The position numbers and the translations under genes were made by a program. Shown here piece by piece: positions 38,984-48,403 of a stretch of 64,000 nt of DNA. The DNA comes from an uncultured Pseudomonadales bacterium (GTDB taxonomy: Bacteria; Pseudomonadota; Gammaproteobacteria; Pseudomonadales; Porticoccaceae). The stretch's first letter is position 1, and the number at the start of each line of letters is the position of its first letter. The stretch spans positions 186,001 to 250,000 of the forward strand of contig CALSRZ010000005.1 in the NCBI GenBank assembly GCA_943788895.1. The letters run 5' to 3'. Below the pieces are notes generated by a model. That model was not told the origin of the DNA. It saw only the letters and a list, made by a program, of their open reading frames with translations, and ran no database searches.

Positions 38984-39537
38984 AGCATCGGCTCAAGATG
39001 ATCCGGCGCTGTTCCATCAGGTCTGTTCAGCAGCACCAGTAAATTTCTCAGAGTCTCGGCAATGCCTTGCAGAATTAGCGTCGCCGGCATTAATAAAAGC
39101 AGGGTCTTTAATAGGTAGATGCCAGCAATACCGCTGCGCTCTTCCGAGGTCTCGCCAATGGCCCAGCTGGCCAGCACATAGTCCCAGGAGAAAATGAAGA
39201 TCAGCAGGCAGACCGGCAACAAAAACAGCAGGCCGCCAATAAAATCGACCAGCGCTTTTTTGCGCGGCGAAAATCCGCGGTAAAAAATATCCACGCGCAC
39301 ATGACCGCCGCGCTGCAAGGTAAAGGCAATACCGAGCATAAATACCACGCCGTGCAGATAGGTAATCGATTCCTGCAAGGCTATGGAGCCGCTTTCAAAG
39401 TAGTAGCGCAACACCACAATAATCACCGTGAGGACAACCATCAATAATGTTAACCAAGAGATCGTCCTACCGGTAATATCGGTAAAGCGGTCGATGCTCT
39501 TAATTAAGTGCCGAATTAAATACTGAGAGGCTTTCAC
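38980..39537 (-). CDS. TRAP transporter small permease (DctQ-like)
   Basis: 185 aa with four membrane helices and the DctQ features (ISWLTLLMVVLTVIIVVLRYYFES and GGHVRVDIFYRGFSPRKKALVD). It pairs with the adjacent DctM. No DctP periplasmic binding protein gene is present on either side, so the substrate protein must be encoded elsewhere or is lost. Confidence 0.9.
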   Translation of the reverse strand: MKASQYLIRHLIKSIDRFTDITGRTISWLTLLMVVLTVIIVVLRYYFESGSIALQESITYLHGVVFMLGIAFTLQRGGHVRVDIFYRGFSPRKKALVDFIGGLLFLLPVCLLIFIFSWDYVLASWAIGETSEERSGIAGIYLLKTLLLLMPATLILQGIAETLRNLLVLLNRPDGTAPDHLEPML

Positions 39538-39650
39538 CGGATTATCTAAAACCTTGTAATGCTAATGGAATTGAGTAGCGTGGGTAAATTTGGCGCTTAG
39601 TATAACTGGCTAATTCACAGGCCGATAGAGACCCTCCACGGCAACAACCT

Positions 39651-41435
39651 TTGACGATATTCGCCGCACTGGCTAAGCTGTTAGTTCCTGACCGGCTTAT
39701 ACTCTTTTATCCAGGCTATTATTTAATGCATAAATTACGCGATGCTTCCCTAGAGATCATCCTGATAATTCTGATCGGCACGCTAATTGGTGCAACTCTC
39801 GCCATCGTCTGTAATCTTTTTGTTATCGGTGTACATTGGTTTGAACTGCAGCGCGAAGCCAGCACGCTTTTCTCACTTAATATTGGCGATCAGCTACTGT
39901 CATTTTCCAGCGTGATTTTTCTGTGGATAGCCGCGGCTATTGTTGTCGCCCTTAAAGTCGGATTTGGCATTACCCGCTGGACTGGTCCCGCAGACTCTAT
40001 CTATGCCGCCCATCAGATCAATGAGCCACTGAATATTAAAACCGGTCTGGCCTCAACTCTGGCGGCGTTTGCCGCTGCCAGTGGTGGCGCTTCGGTCGGA
40101 CAGTACGGGCCGCTGGTTCACTTCGGCGCGACCATGGGAGTCTGGGTTAAGCGTTTTGTCTCCAGCCGCCTTACCCACGAGGTCTATCTTGGCTGTGGTG
40201 TTGCCGCAGCCATTTCCGCAGGATTTAATGCGCCGATTGCCGGGGTGATTTTTGCCCATGAGGCCATTCTGCGACACTTTTCTGTGCGTACCATTGCGCC
40301 GATCACTGTGGCGTCGATTTCTGCCAGCGCGCTCAGCCACCTGTGGTTCCCCCACTCAATAACCTTTGAAATCAACTCTCTGGTGCCACCGCTTGCTGAA
40401 ATTGTTCCCGTACTGGCTGTACTGGCGCCACTGTTTTCACTAATCGCTGTCTGCTTTATGTGGGCTCTGCGCTACTCTGCCAGAAGCGCGGTTAAATTAA
40501 CCCTAAAGAGAAAAGTCTCACCCCTGCTACTACCGTTTATTGCTGCGACCATTTGCGGGCTGGTCGGGGTTTGGATTCCACAGATTCTGGGGCTGGGATT
40601 CTCCAGCATCAATAATATGATCGCCGGTGAATTTGCTCTCTCCCTGCTCTTTGCGGTGTTGATTGCCAAGCTGTTGATGACTGCTCTCTGTATAGGCTTT
40701 GGGCTGTTTGGCGGGGTTTTTTCACCTTCATTATTTATCGGTGTTGCCGCTGGCGCGCTGGCCGGGCAGTTAATCACTCTGTTTGGCTTTGCCGATATCG
40801 CCAGCATTATCAGTGTTGCCGGGATGGCGGCGGTTAGCTCGGCAGTGATTGGCGCCCCGATCACCGCAGTGATTATTGTTCTCGAGCTTACTCAGTCCTA
40901 CACCTATGCCGTCGCGGTGATGGTCTCAGTGATGCTCTGCAGCCTGATTACCAACCGGTTATTTGGTCAGTCATTTTTTGATCGCCAGCTGCTCGATCGC
41001 GGTATTGATCTATTTAAAGGCCGTGAGGCCATTGCACTGCGACAGAAGAATATCGGTGATTTTGTCAGCCAGAATTATCTTCGCGTAACCACACAGACTT
41101 CAGGTCAAGATCTCTGCAAGCAGATGAAAAGTCGCGGCCAGACTGAAGCCTATATAGTCGACGACAGTGGCGTGCTATTGGGTAAAATTTCGCTTTACGC
41201 GGCAATCGACGCTGCCGACAGCAGTATTGAACGTTTTATGGATAGTCGCCCGACTATCCTATACAGCCACAACAGCCTCGACGAATCGATGCTCAAAGTC
41301 CGTCAATTTGTTGGCGAAAGTCTGCCTGTGGTCGATGCCGAAACCGGCAAGCTGGAGGGCTCCATCACTGAGGGTGCGCTTTTTCAGGCGGTTACCGATG
41401 TACAAAAACAGGCGCGAACTCTGGAGCGCGCCTGA
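39651..41435 (+). CDS. ClC-family chloride channel/transporter with C-terminal CBS domains, lacking the gating glutamate
   Basis: 594 aa. The membrane core has the expected blocks, but the canonical GREGP motif reads GQYGP near residue 150, replacing the gating glutamate by tyrosine, and the IEE-type inner-gate motif reads AHEA, so the second proton-path glutamate is also absent. The GxFxP block (GGVFSPSLFIG) is intact. Two CBS-like segments end the protein. It may be a passive anion channel. The start is uncertain: TTG 39651 has a weak ribosome site, and ATG 39726 is an alternative. Confidence 0.88.
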   Translation: MTIFAALAKLLVPDRLILFYPGYYLMHKLRDASLEIILIILIGTLIGATLAIVCNLFVIGVHWFELQREASTLFSLNIGDQLLSFSSVIFLWIAAAIVVALKVGFGITRWTGPADSIYAAHQINEPLNIKTGLASTLAAFAAASGGASVGQYGPLVHFGATMGVWVKRFVSSRLTHEVYLGCGVAAAISAGFNAPIAGVIFAHEAILRHFSVRTIAPITVASISASALSHLWFPHSITFEINSLVPPLAEIVPVLAVLAPLFSLIAVCFMWALRYSARSAVKLTLKRKVSPLLLPFIAATICGLVGVWIPQILGLGFSSINNMIAGEFALSLLFAVLIAKLLMTALCIGFGLFGGVFSPSLFIGVAAGALAGQLITLFGFADIASIISVAGMAAVSSAVIGAPITAVIIVLELTQSYTYAVAVMVSVMLCSLITNRLFGQSFFDRQLLDRGIDLFKGREAIALRQKNIGDFVSQNYLRVTTQTSGQDLCKQMKSRGQTEAYIVDDSGVLLGKISLYAAIDAADSSIERFMDSRPTILYSHNSLDESMLKVRQFVGESLPVVDAETGKLEGSITEGALFQAVTDVQKQARTLERA

Positions 41436-41452
41436 TCCTTTTTAATTAAGCG

Positions 41453-42976
41453 TTAATCTACAAGCGTGGCCTTAAGGGCTGCAAGCCGATAGTTAACCTG
41501 AGCATCGGCGTTATAGGCTATGCCGGTATTGATGGTGACCGCAGAATTCGCCTTGAGGATCGCTGGCAGACGAATGCTCTTTCTGGTGCTGCCACCGGAT
41601 ACTTCAACAATAATTCGATCCATTGCCCTCGGGCTTGTATTGGCAACCCTGACCAAGAGATATCCGCTTCTGCTAACTGCCGGACTGAGGGTCAAAAATG
41701 TCTGCGGCTGCATCTGTAGTTGCAGTTCCTGCAGTCTCTGTTGCGACTGATTGCCCAGCGCACCACCCGCATTAGCGGCGAGCTTAAAATAACTATTGGC
41801 CTGATCGTACTGCTTGCCCTGCAGGGATAATTCACCGAGATAATAACTGGCTGTCGGTGTCGGCAGTAATTCGTAGCTGCGCTGCAGATCGCTCTTTGCC
41901 TTAGCTGCGCTCACCGCGTTCATAGAGCATCACTCCGCGCGCCAGGTAGGGGCTGAAAAATTTATCGTTTTTCTTGATGGCGGTGGTGTAGGCTTTTTCT
42001 GCAGTTGTTATATTCTTCAAGCATCTTCCATGCATGGCCGCGCAGCTCCCAAAAATGCCCTTCATTGGGCTGCTGTGCTACGGCTTTATCCAGATATTGA
42101 ATAGCCAGACGCCCATCCTTTTCAGCCAGTGCTTTTTTCGCCGCTGCCTCGGCTTGATAGGCGGGCGCATCTTTTTTCAGCTGCGCAATGGCCGCCTGAT
42201 AGCGCGCGCGGTAACGCTTGCCAGAAGCAGCGTTTGCCGCCCGGGCCTGATTCTTCTCAACCCTCTGAGTTGATGGCGGATGGCTGGCAAATAGATTATC
42301 CAGAAACCCCGCCTGCCGGGACTTACTCAACTCGACAAATTTTTCCTGTAGCTCCACCGCTCCCTGTAAGTCGTAACCAGCACTGGCCATATAGTTCATG
42401 CCGTAATGATCGGACTCCAATTCATCATCGCGGCCATATTTTGCCATCCAGGCAGCGGCACCGAGCTGCGATGCCATACCGTATAGCTGTGCGCCCTCTT
42501 TGACCCTGAGTTGCCACCCCAAGAGTGACCAGACCAATATTGGCCAAGGTACCGCGGGTCATCTGCGAGGCGCCATGACGAGCTGCCGCGTGGACAATCT
42601 CATGGCCGAGCACCGCCGCCAACTGCGACTCATCTTCGAGTAATACAAGCAGACCGCGATTGATGGCAATTTTTCCACCGGGCAGTGCCCACGCATTGGG
42701 CACATCATTATTGAGCACGACAAATTCATAGGGCAGATCCGGACGATCGCTGACGACGGCCAGTCGTTGACCAACACCGGCTACATAGGTTTGCAGGGAC
42801 TCATCCAGATAGTAATCACCGCCCTGGGATTGACGTGAGGGCCGATAGTTTTTTTCGCCGATGGCAATTTCCTGTTGCGGCGAGACGATTGATAATTCGT
42901 TTTTGCCGGTTACCGGGTTGACCGAACAACCGCTGATAATCGCGGGTAACAAAAGTGCTAGTAACCATTTTTTCAT
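41453..42976 (-). pseudogene. M48 family metalloprotease with TPRs (BepA-like lipoprotein) broken by three +1 frame shifts
   Basis: Three frames add up to one protein of about 506 aa. The N-terminal frame has a lipoprotein signal (MKKWLLALLLPAIISGC) and the zinc site HEIVH near residue 124. The second frame carries the third ligand region (DDELESDHYG) and TPRs; a short stretch follows (AYTTAIKKNDKFFSPYLARG); the last frame adds more TPRs and a C-terminal beta-rich domain. Breaks are near 42495-42520, 41991-42012 and 41900-41915. Deleting one base at each gives a continuous reading frame. Start ATG 42976 has GGAGA six bases upstream. BepA-type proteases watch over outer-membrane protein assembly. 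Confidence 0.85.
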
Positions 42977-43108
42977 TCCATGTCTCCATTTTTCCTTCAG
43001 TCTACTCGGCCTTTTTACACGATGATCTGCTTCTCGCGCAGACTGCGTAAGTTGATATAATAACAGCACTAAATTCATACTATTTCCACTAAATGAAGCA
43101 ATATAACT

Positions 43109-43876
43109 ATGCTTATTGTTATCTCACCCGCCAAAAAACTCGACTATACAGGCTCGGTTAATGCACCTTTAACCACTCAGCCAGAACTGCTGGATCACTC
43201 CCAGGAGCTCTTGCAAGGGTTGAAAGCCTTGGCCCCTCAGGATGTCTCTTCGCTGATGAGTCTTAGCGATAAGCTCGGGGCGTTAAATTACGAACGCTTT
43301 CAAGAGTGGCAGACACCCTTCACCGAGGACAATGCACGACCCGCGGTCTTGGCCTTTAAGGGTGATGTCTATCAGGGTCTGGATGCCGATAGTATGAGTG
43401 ATGAGGATCTGCGCTGGGCTCAGGATCACCTGCGTATTCTCTCCGGCTTATATGGCCTGTTGCGTCCTCTGGATTTAATGCAGGCCTACCGTCTGGAAAT
43501 GGGCACCAAGTTCGCCAACCCGCGCGGTGCCGATCTGTATAAGTTTTGGGGCGATACTATTACCAATGAATTAAACAAGGCGGAGTCAAAAGCAGAGCCA
43601 TCTGTATTGGTAAACCTGGCCTCCAATGAGTACTTTAAATCAGTACACAAAAAAGACCTCAGCGCGCGAATTATCACGCCGGTCTTTATGGATAAGAAGA
43701 ACGACAAATATAAAATTATCAGCTTCTATGCCAAGAAAGCTCGCGGCCTAATGAGTCGCTATATTATTAGAAACCGCATTACTGAAGTTGAACAGATTAA
43801 GAGTTTTGATCGCGACGGCTACAGTTACAATGCCGCTCTCAGTGAAGCTGATCAGTGGGTTTTTGTTCGCGATTAG
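43109..43876 (+). CDS. yaaA: YaaA family peroxide-stress protein
   Basis: 255 aa DUF328/YaaA protein with the N-terminal MLIVISPAKKLDYT and the C-terminal block FYAKKARGLMSRYIIRNRI. In E. coli, YaaA limits intracellular iron damage during H2O2 stress and has been shown to bind DNA. It converges with ubiA with a gap of only 7 bp and diverges from the M48 gene. Confidence 0.94.
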   Translation: MLIVISPAKKLDYTGSVNAPLTTQPELLDHSQELLQGLKALAPQDVSSLMSLSDKLGALNYERFQEWQTPFTEDNARPAVLAFKGDVYQGLDADSMSDEDLRWAQDHLRILSGLYGLLRPLDLMQAYRLEMGTKFANPRGADLYKFWGDTITNELNKAESKAEPSVLVNLASNEYFKSVHKKDLSARIITPVFMDKKNDKYKIISFYAKKARGLMSRYIIRNRITEVEQIKSFDRDGYSYNAALSEADQWVFVRD

Positions 43877-43883
43877 CTGTCGA

Positions 43884-44747
43884 TCAATCGATTAAATAAT
43901 CTGCCGACAAGCCGATAAAGATAATCATACCCACGCGATGGTTGCTGAGAAATGCTGCAAAGCAGGCTTCGCGGTCGCGCCCGCGGCTGATTATATATTG
44001 GTTGATAAAGTAGGCTGCCGCCACTGCCAAGCTAATAAAATAGACCGCACCGCGACCAAATAGCAATCCAGCCCAAACTAACAGGGCCAACACTGCAACC
44101 TGCAATAAGCCAATAATCAATAGATCGAATTTGCCAAACAGTATTGCCGTGGACTTGATGCCTATCTGCAAATCATCATCGCGATCAACCATGGCGTAAT
44201 AGGTATCAAAGGCAATCGTCCACAACACCACTGCAGCAAACACCACCCACAGCTCAATCGGTAATTCATTGTTCTCAGCGGCAAATGCCATTGGGGTCGA
44301 CCAGGCCCAGGCAATACCCAAACCCAATTGGGGAAGCTGGGTAAAGCGCTTTAAAAATGGATAGAGTGCAGCCACTGCCGCTCCGCCAAAGGCCAGCATA
44401 ATCGTCAGCTGATTAGTTAACAGCACCAGTATCAGCGCCGCCAGCATCAGGCCGAAAAATAGTCTCAGGGCCGCTTTTGCATTGATCTCTCCAGCCGGAA
44501 TCGGCCGGCTTTTAGTTCTTTCAACATCGCCATCCACATGACGATCGGCATAATCATTAATCACACAGCCGGCGGCGCGCATCACCACAACACCAAAAGT
44601 AAAGATCAACAGGTTACCCAACTGTGGATGGCCTTCGCTGGCAAACCACAGCGCCCAGAGAGTTGGCCACAACAGCAGATAAGTCCCTATAGGTCGGTCG
44701 AGACGCATTAGACGCATCCAGGGATTAGCGGTGAACAAATTGCTCAT
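43884..44747 (-). CDS. ubiA: 4-hydroxybenzoate octaprenyltransferase
   Basis: 287 aa prenyltransferase with eight or nine membrane helices. Both Asp-rich motifs are visible: NDYADRHVDGDVERTKSRP and DTYYAMVDRDDD. It attaches the polyprenyl tail to 4-hydroxybenzoate in ubiquinone synthesis. The start overlaps the ubiC stop by 4 bp, giving a ubiC-ubiA operon. Confidence 0.96.
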   Translation of the reverse strand: MSNLFTANPWMRLMRLDRPIGTYLLLWPTLWALWFASEGHPQLGNLLIFTFGVVVMRAAGCVINDYADRHVDGDVERTKSRPIPAGEINAKAALRLFFGLMLAALILVLLTNQLTIMLAFGGAAVAALYPFLKRFTQLPQLGLGIAWAWSTPMAFAAENNELPIELWVVFAAVVLWTIAFDTYYAMVDRDDDLQIGIKSTAILFGKFDLLIIGLLQVAVLALLVWAGLLFGRGAVYFISLAVAAAYFINQYIISRGRDREACFAAFLSNHRVGMIIFIGLSADYLID

Positions 44748-45313
44748 TTTATTGCCTGCTCATCAGGCTTAAAACCTGGCAAGAACATTTCACAGACCAA
44801 CAGCGGCTTGTCTGATAACTTAAACACTGAACGGCGGCCCCAGATTGGCTGATTGTAAGGCGGAAGATTTGAGTTCAGGCTTGAACTTTTATCTGCGGGT
44901 ATACAGGCCCATTCCAGCGCTTCACGACTCATGGTTGGGTCGCTAAATAGCAAAGCACCGAGCGGTCTGTTGTCGAGATGGCGCAACTTGCGCAGGCGAC
45001 CGGTCAAGGTTTGCATGGGTATAACACTGCGGGCATAGACCCAGGGCACACCGCGGCCAAACAGTAATACTTCGCGAATCAGTGCCACCCGCCGAGGTGC
45101 CAGACCCAGCGCACGGCGCTCTGAAAATCTCGGCAATTGCACGGACTGACTGAGCACTTCAACACTGAGCTGCCCATCACTGGCCTGTTGTAGACGTTGC
45201 GTTAATGAACCGCTATCCAGCAACCAGTCACGCAGCTCTGCCGGCACTCTACTCACTTCACCCAACAAGGGTTGCCGCCAGATAAGTTGATCTGAAAAAT
45301 GCCCTTTAACCAT
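44744..45313 (-). CDS. ubiC: Chorismate pyruvate-lyase
   Basis: 189 aa UbiC-type protein; the WLLDSGSLTQRLQ segment and the central REVLLFGRGVPWVYARSVIP block are typical. It releases pyruvate from chorismate to make 4-hydroxybenzoate. It overlaps ubiA and lies 12 bp after the acyltransferase gene. Sequence conservation in UbiC is low, so the call rests on motif blocks plus linkage to ubiA. Confidence 0.93.
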   Translation of the reverse strand: MVKGHFSDQLIWRQPLLGEVSRVPAELRDWLLDSGSLTQRLQQASDGQLSVEVLSQSVQLPRFSERRALGLAPRRVALIREVLLFGRGVPWVYARSVIPMQTLTGRLRKLRHLDNRPLGALLFSDPTMSREALEWACIPADKSSSLNSNLPPYNQPIWGRRSVFKLSDKPLLVCEMFLPGFKPDEQAIK

Positions 45314-45325
45314 CAGTTAATATTC

Positions 45326-46207
45326 CTATAACCCTTTGGCGTAAAAGTCGCTGCCATCCGGCTGGGCGCGAAAGCGTTTGTACTCCCACTGATACTGTTC
45401 CGGTGCCAGCGCAACAACGTTCTCAACACCTTTATTGAGTGCATTCACGGCAACGGTTTTATCTTCGCTGTACAGCCCTTCCGCGGCAGGCAAAAAGTGT
45501 AGACGCCAACCTCCAGGTTCGCGAATAGCAGAACAAAACAGTGCCTGACAATCAGAGCGGCCAATTAAGTTGGTCAGCAGAGTCATGGTGCGTGCCTGCA
45601 CACCCATAAAGGGGGAAAAGATTCCGCCGCTCTCATCGGGCTGCTGATCGGGAAGAATCGCCGTGGTCTCGCCTCTTTTTAAGGCTTTAATTAAAGCGGC
45701 AACACCGCGCCCGTCGGTGGGCACCAGTGTTGCGCCAGACTGCTCACGAGAGGATTTTATCCAGTTCCCCACTTCAGGGATTTTTGGCGGCTCATAGAGG
45801 GATGTCATCTTGCTTCGCGGAGAGACCCACAGCCCGACGACTTCCCAGTTACCCTGATGAGGAACAATAAGAATGGTGCCACGCTTATCGTCCATAGCTG
45901 CTTGGAAAAACTCAAGTCCCTCCACAGCAACGATTTTACTCTCAAGCCATGTGCTGGGCTTACTCCAGACTCTGGGTGTTTCAACAAATGCCTGACCCAG
46001 TTGCAGCATACGTTTTTTGCACAGACATTCTATTTCCTGTGCCGACAGCTGCGGATAACAGAGGCGTAAATTAATGCGCGAGACCAACACCGGGCCCAGC
46101 TCGAGAAGATAGATCAGACGACCGATAGCGCGCCCAAGCAGGCGCCCCACACAAAGAGGAAACCAGCCAAACAACTGCAACACAAACAGGAGAGCTTTAT
46201 TTTTCAA
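45326..46207 (-). CDS. Lipid A-type (LpxL/HtrB family) acyltransferase
   Basis: 293 aa with an N-terminal hydrophobic anchor (LFVLQLFGWFPLCVGRLLGRAIG) and the acyltransferase motif HQGNWEVVGL, then the AILPDQQPDESGG region seen in LpxL/LpxM-like enzymes. It should transfer a secondary acyl chain to lipid A precursors at the inner membrane; the chain and position are unknown. The start is TTG 46207 with GAAGG 12 bases upstream, which is longer than ideal. Confidence 0.87.
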   Translation of the reverse strand: MKNKALLFVLQLFGWFPLCVGRLLGRAIGRLIYLLELGPVLVSRINLRLCYPQLSAQEIECLCKKRMLQLGQAFVETPRVWSKPSTWLESKIVAVEGLEFFQAAMDDKRGTILIVPHQGNWEVVGLWVSPRSKMTSLYEPPKIPEVGNWIKSSREQSGATLVPTDGRGVAALIKALKRGETTAILPDQQPDESGGIFSPFMGVQARTMTLLTNLIGRSDCQALFCSAIREPGGWRLHFLPAAEGLYSEDKTVAVNALNKGVENVVALAPEQYQWEYKRFRAQPDGSDFYAKGL

Positions 46208-46255
46208 CGTCGTCGGTTACCTTCTTTGCAAGGCTGGATAATCAAGTTTCACTGA

Positions 46256-47155
46256 CTATTTGAGCTTTTCTGGCAACTCATTGTTTAAATAATCGCGCAG
46301 GTCATCACCTATTTGATGATGTAACAGGCCCAGCTCAATATTTGCCTTAAGCAGTCCCATCTTGCTGCCACAGTCATAACGTGTGCCCTCGTACTCGTAG
46401 GCTAGCACCTGCTCTTCGGTCAGCAATGTCTGAATCGCATCGGTGAGCTGGTACTCTCCACCGGCACCTGGCTTTAATTGATCGAGATGCTGGAAAATCT
46501 GTGGCGTGAAAATATAACGGCCAGTAACGCCCATATCGGATGGCGCATCTTCAAAAGCTGGCTTCTCAACAATCTCGTCCAATAAATAAACACGCTCGGA
46601 CTGTGGCTTGCCGCTGATAACGCCGTAGGCTGAAATCTCTGGGCCCGACACTTTCTGGATGGCAATGACCGAACTCTTATAATATTCATAGAGCTCGACC
46701 ATCTGGCGCACCGCGCCTTTTGCCCCGTGAATCAAATCATCTGCAAGAATCACAGCAAAGGGCTCATCGCCAATCAGGTGTGCCGCAGTCAATACCGCGT
46801 GACCCAGACCCAGCGCTTCGTTCTGTCTGATGTAAGTACAGCTAACACCTTTGGGGACAATATTTTGCGCTATATCCAGCAGCGCTTTTTTATTGTTCAT
46901 CTCCAGCTGATGCTCAAGCTCATAGGCTTTATCAAAATGATCGGCAATACTGCGCTTGTTGCGGCCGGTGATAAAAATCATTTCGGTAATGCCCGCTTCA
47001 ACCGCTTCTTCAACTGCGTACTGAATTAATGGTTTATCGACGACTGGCAGCATCTCTTTTGGATTGGCTTTAGTTGCAGGCAGAAATCTTGTGCCCATAC
47101 CCGCCACTGGAAATACCGCTTTGCGAACCTTTTCTCCATGTCTTACATGAACCAT
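46256..47155 (-). CDS. galU: UTP-glucose-1-phosphate uridylyltransferase
   Basis: 299 aa nucleotidyltransferase: KAVFPVAGMGTRFLPATKANPKEMLPVVDKPLIQYAVEEA at the N terminus is the GalU signature, with ILADDLI and the sugar-binding block EYQLTDAIQ. It makes UDP-glucose for envelope polysaccharides. It is upstream of the acyltransferase gene and divergent from glyQ across 231 bp; I saw nothing specific in that spacer apart from AT-rich promoter-like sequence. Confidence 0.95.
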   Translation of the reverse strand: MVHVRHGEKVRKAVFPVAGMGTRFLPATKANPKEMLPVVDKPLIQYAVEEAVEAGITEMIFITGRNKRSIADHFDKAYELEHQLEMNNKKALLDIAQNIVPKGVSCTYIRQNEALGLGHAVLTAAHLIGDEPFAVILADDLIHGAKGAVRQMVELYEYYKSSVIAIQKVSGPEISAYGVISGKPQSERVYLLDEIVEKPAFEDAPSDMGVTGRYIFTPQIFQHLDQLKPGAGGEYQLTDAIQTLLTEEQVLAYEYEGTRYDCGSKMGLLKANIELGLLHHQIGDDLRDYLNNELPEKLK

Positions 47156-47386
47156 CTAGCACTATCCTCTGTTGATTAAAGGGGCGTTATCCTGCTGTTT
47201 AATTTGGTAGATTAATCGCTAGTTAGCATTATATCCAGATTTGATTATAAGAAGATGATTTTAATTAGCGGTTTAGCCCAGTTATTCAGCCTCTTTTTTC
47301 CCTTTCTTTATTAAGCTGCCGCCTTATAATTGCGCATTCTCAACGTAAACATACTTTTAATAATTAAATACTCGTAGGAATCCACT

Positions 47387-48403
47387 GTGAGCAATGTCGG
47401 CACGCCCCCTGATACATTTCAGGACCTAATAATAAGACTACAACAATACTGGGCTTCTCAGGGTTGCGTGGTGTTACAGCCACTGGATATGGAAGTCGGC
47501 GCCGCCACTTTCCATCCCTCTACCTTCCTGCGCGCAATTGGTCCGGAAAACTGGAACAGTGCCTATGTGCAGGGCTGCCGCCGTCCGACCGATGGACGCT
47601 ACGGCGAAAACCCCAACCGACTGCAGCACTACTACCAGTTTCAGGTAGTGATGAAACCCTCCCCGAGTGATTTCCAGGAACTCTATCTCGGCTCACTGCG
47701 TTCGCTGGGTATAGATACCGCTGTTCACGATGTTCGCTTTGTCGAAGATAACTGGGAATCCCCTACCCTGGGTGCCTGGGGTATTGGCTGGGAAGTCTGG
47801 CTCAACGGTATGGAAATTACCCAGTTCACCTATTTCCAGCAGGCTGGTGGACTCGAATGTTATCCAGTAACTGGCGAAATCGCCTACGGTCTTGAGCGCA
47901 TCGCCATGTACCTGCAGGGTGTCGACAGCATCTACGATCTCGTCTGGGCCCACGGCCCTCAGGGCGATGTTACCTACGGTGATGTCTTCCATCAAAATGA
48001 AGTCGAGATGTCGACGTTCAATTTTGAGCATGCCGATGTAGACTCACTGTTTGCCACGTTTGATCAGTGCGAAAAAGATTGCCTGAAATTAACCGAGAGC
48101 GGCTTGCCACTGCCGGCCTATGAAATGGTGATGAAAGCCTCTCATGCGTTTAATTTGCTCGATGCCCGCCACGCTATTTCAGTGACTGAACGTCAACGTT
48201 ATATCCTGCGGGTGCGCACTATCGCTCGCGCTGTTGCTCAGGGTTATTTTGACTCCCGATTAGAGCTCGGCTTTCCGATGGCAGACAAAGCGCTTGCTGA
48301 AGAAGTTACCCAGCGTGTCGAAAAAGAAAAGCTTGCGGCCGCGGCCAAGCAAGAGAAGGCCGCAAAAAAACAGTCGACTAAAACATCTGGAGAATCAAAA
48401 TGA
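47387..48403 (+). CDS. glyQ: Glycyl-tRNA synthetase alpha subunit
   Basis: 338 aa. The class II catalytic core is clear: [60 protein letters not shown] and [13 protein letters not shown]. It forms the alpha2beta2 enzyme with GlyS. The C terminus is Lys/Ala/Glu-rich and varies between species. The start is GTG with TAGGA seven bases upstream. It overlaps glyS by 4 bp. Confidence 0.98.
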   Translation: MSNVGTPPDTFQDLIIRLQQYWASQGCVVLQPLDMEVGAATFHPSTFLRAIGPENWNSAYVQGCRRPTDGRYGENPNRLQHYYQFQVVMKPSPSDFQELYLGSLRSLGIDTAVHDVRFVEDNWESPTLGAWGIGWEVWLNGMEITQFTYFQQAGGLECYPVTGEIAYGLERIAMYLQGVDSIYDLVWAHGPQGDVTYGDVFHQNEVEMSTFNFEHADVDSLFATFDQCEKDCLKLTESGLPLPAYEMVMKASHAFNLLDARHAISVTERQRYILRVRTIARAVAQGYFDSRLELGFPMADKALAEEVTQRVEKEKLAAAAKQEKAAKKQSTKTSGESK

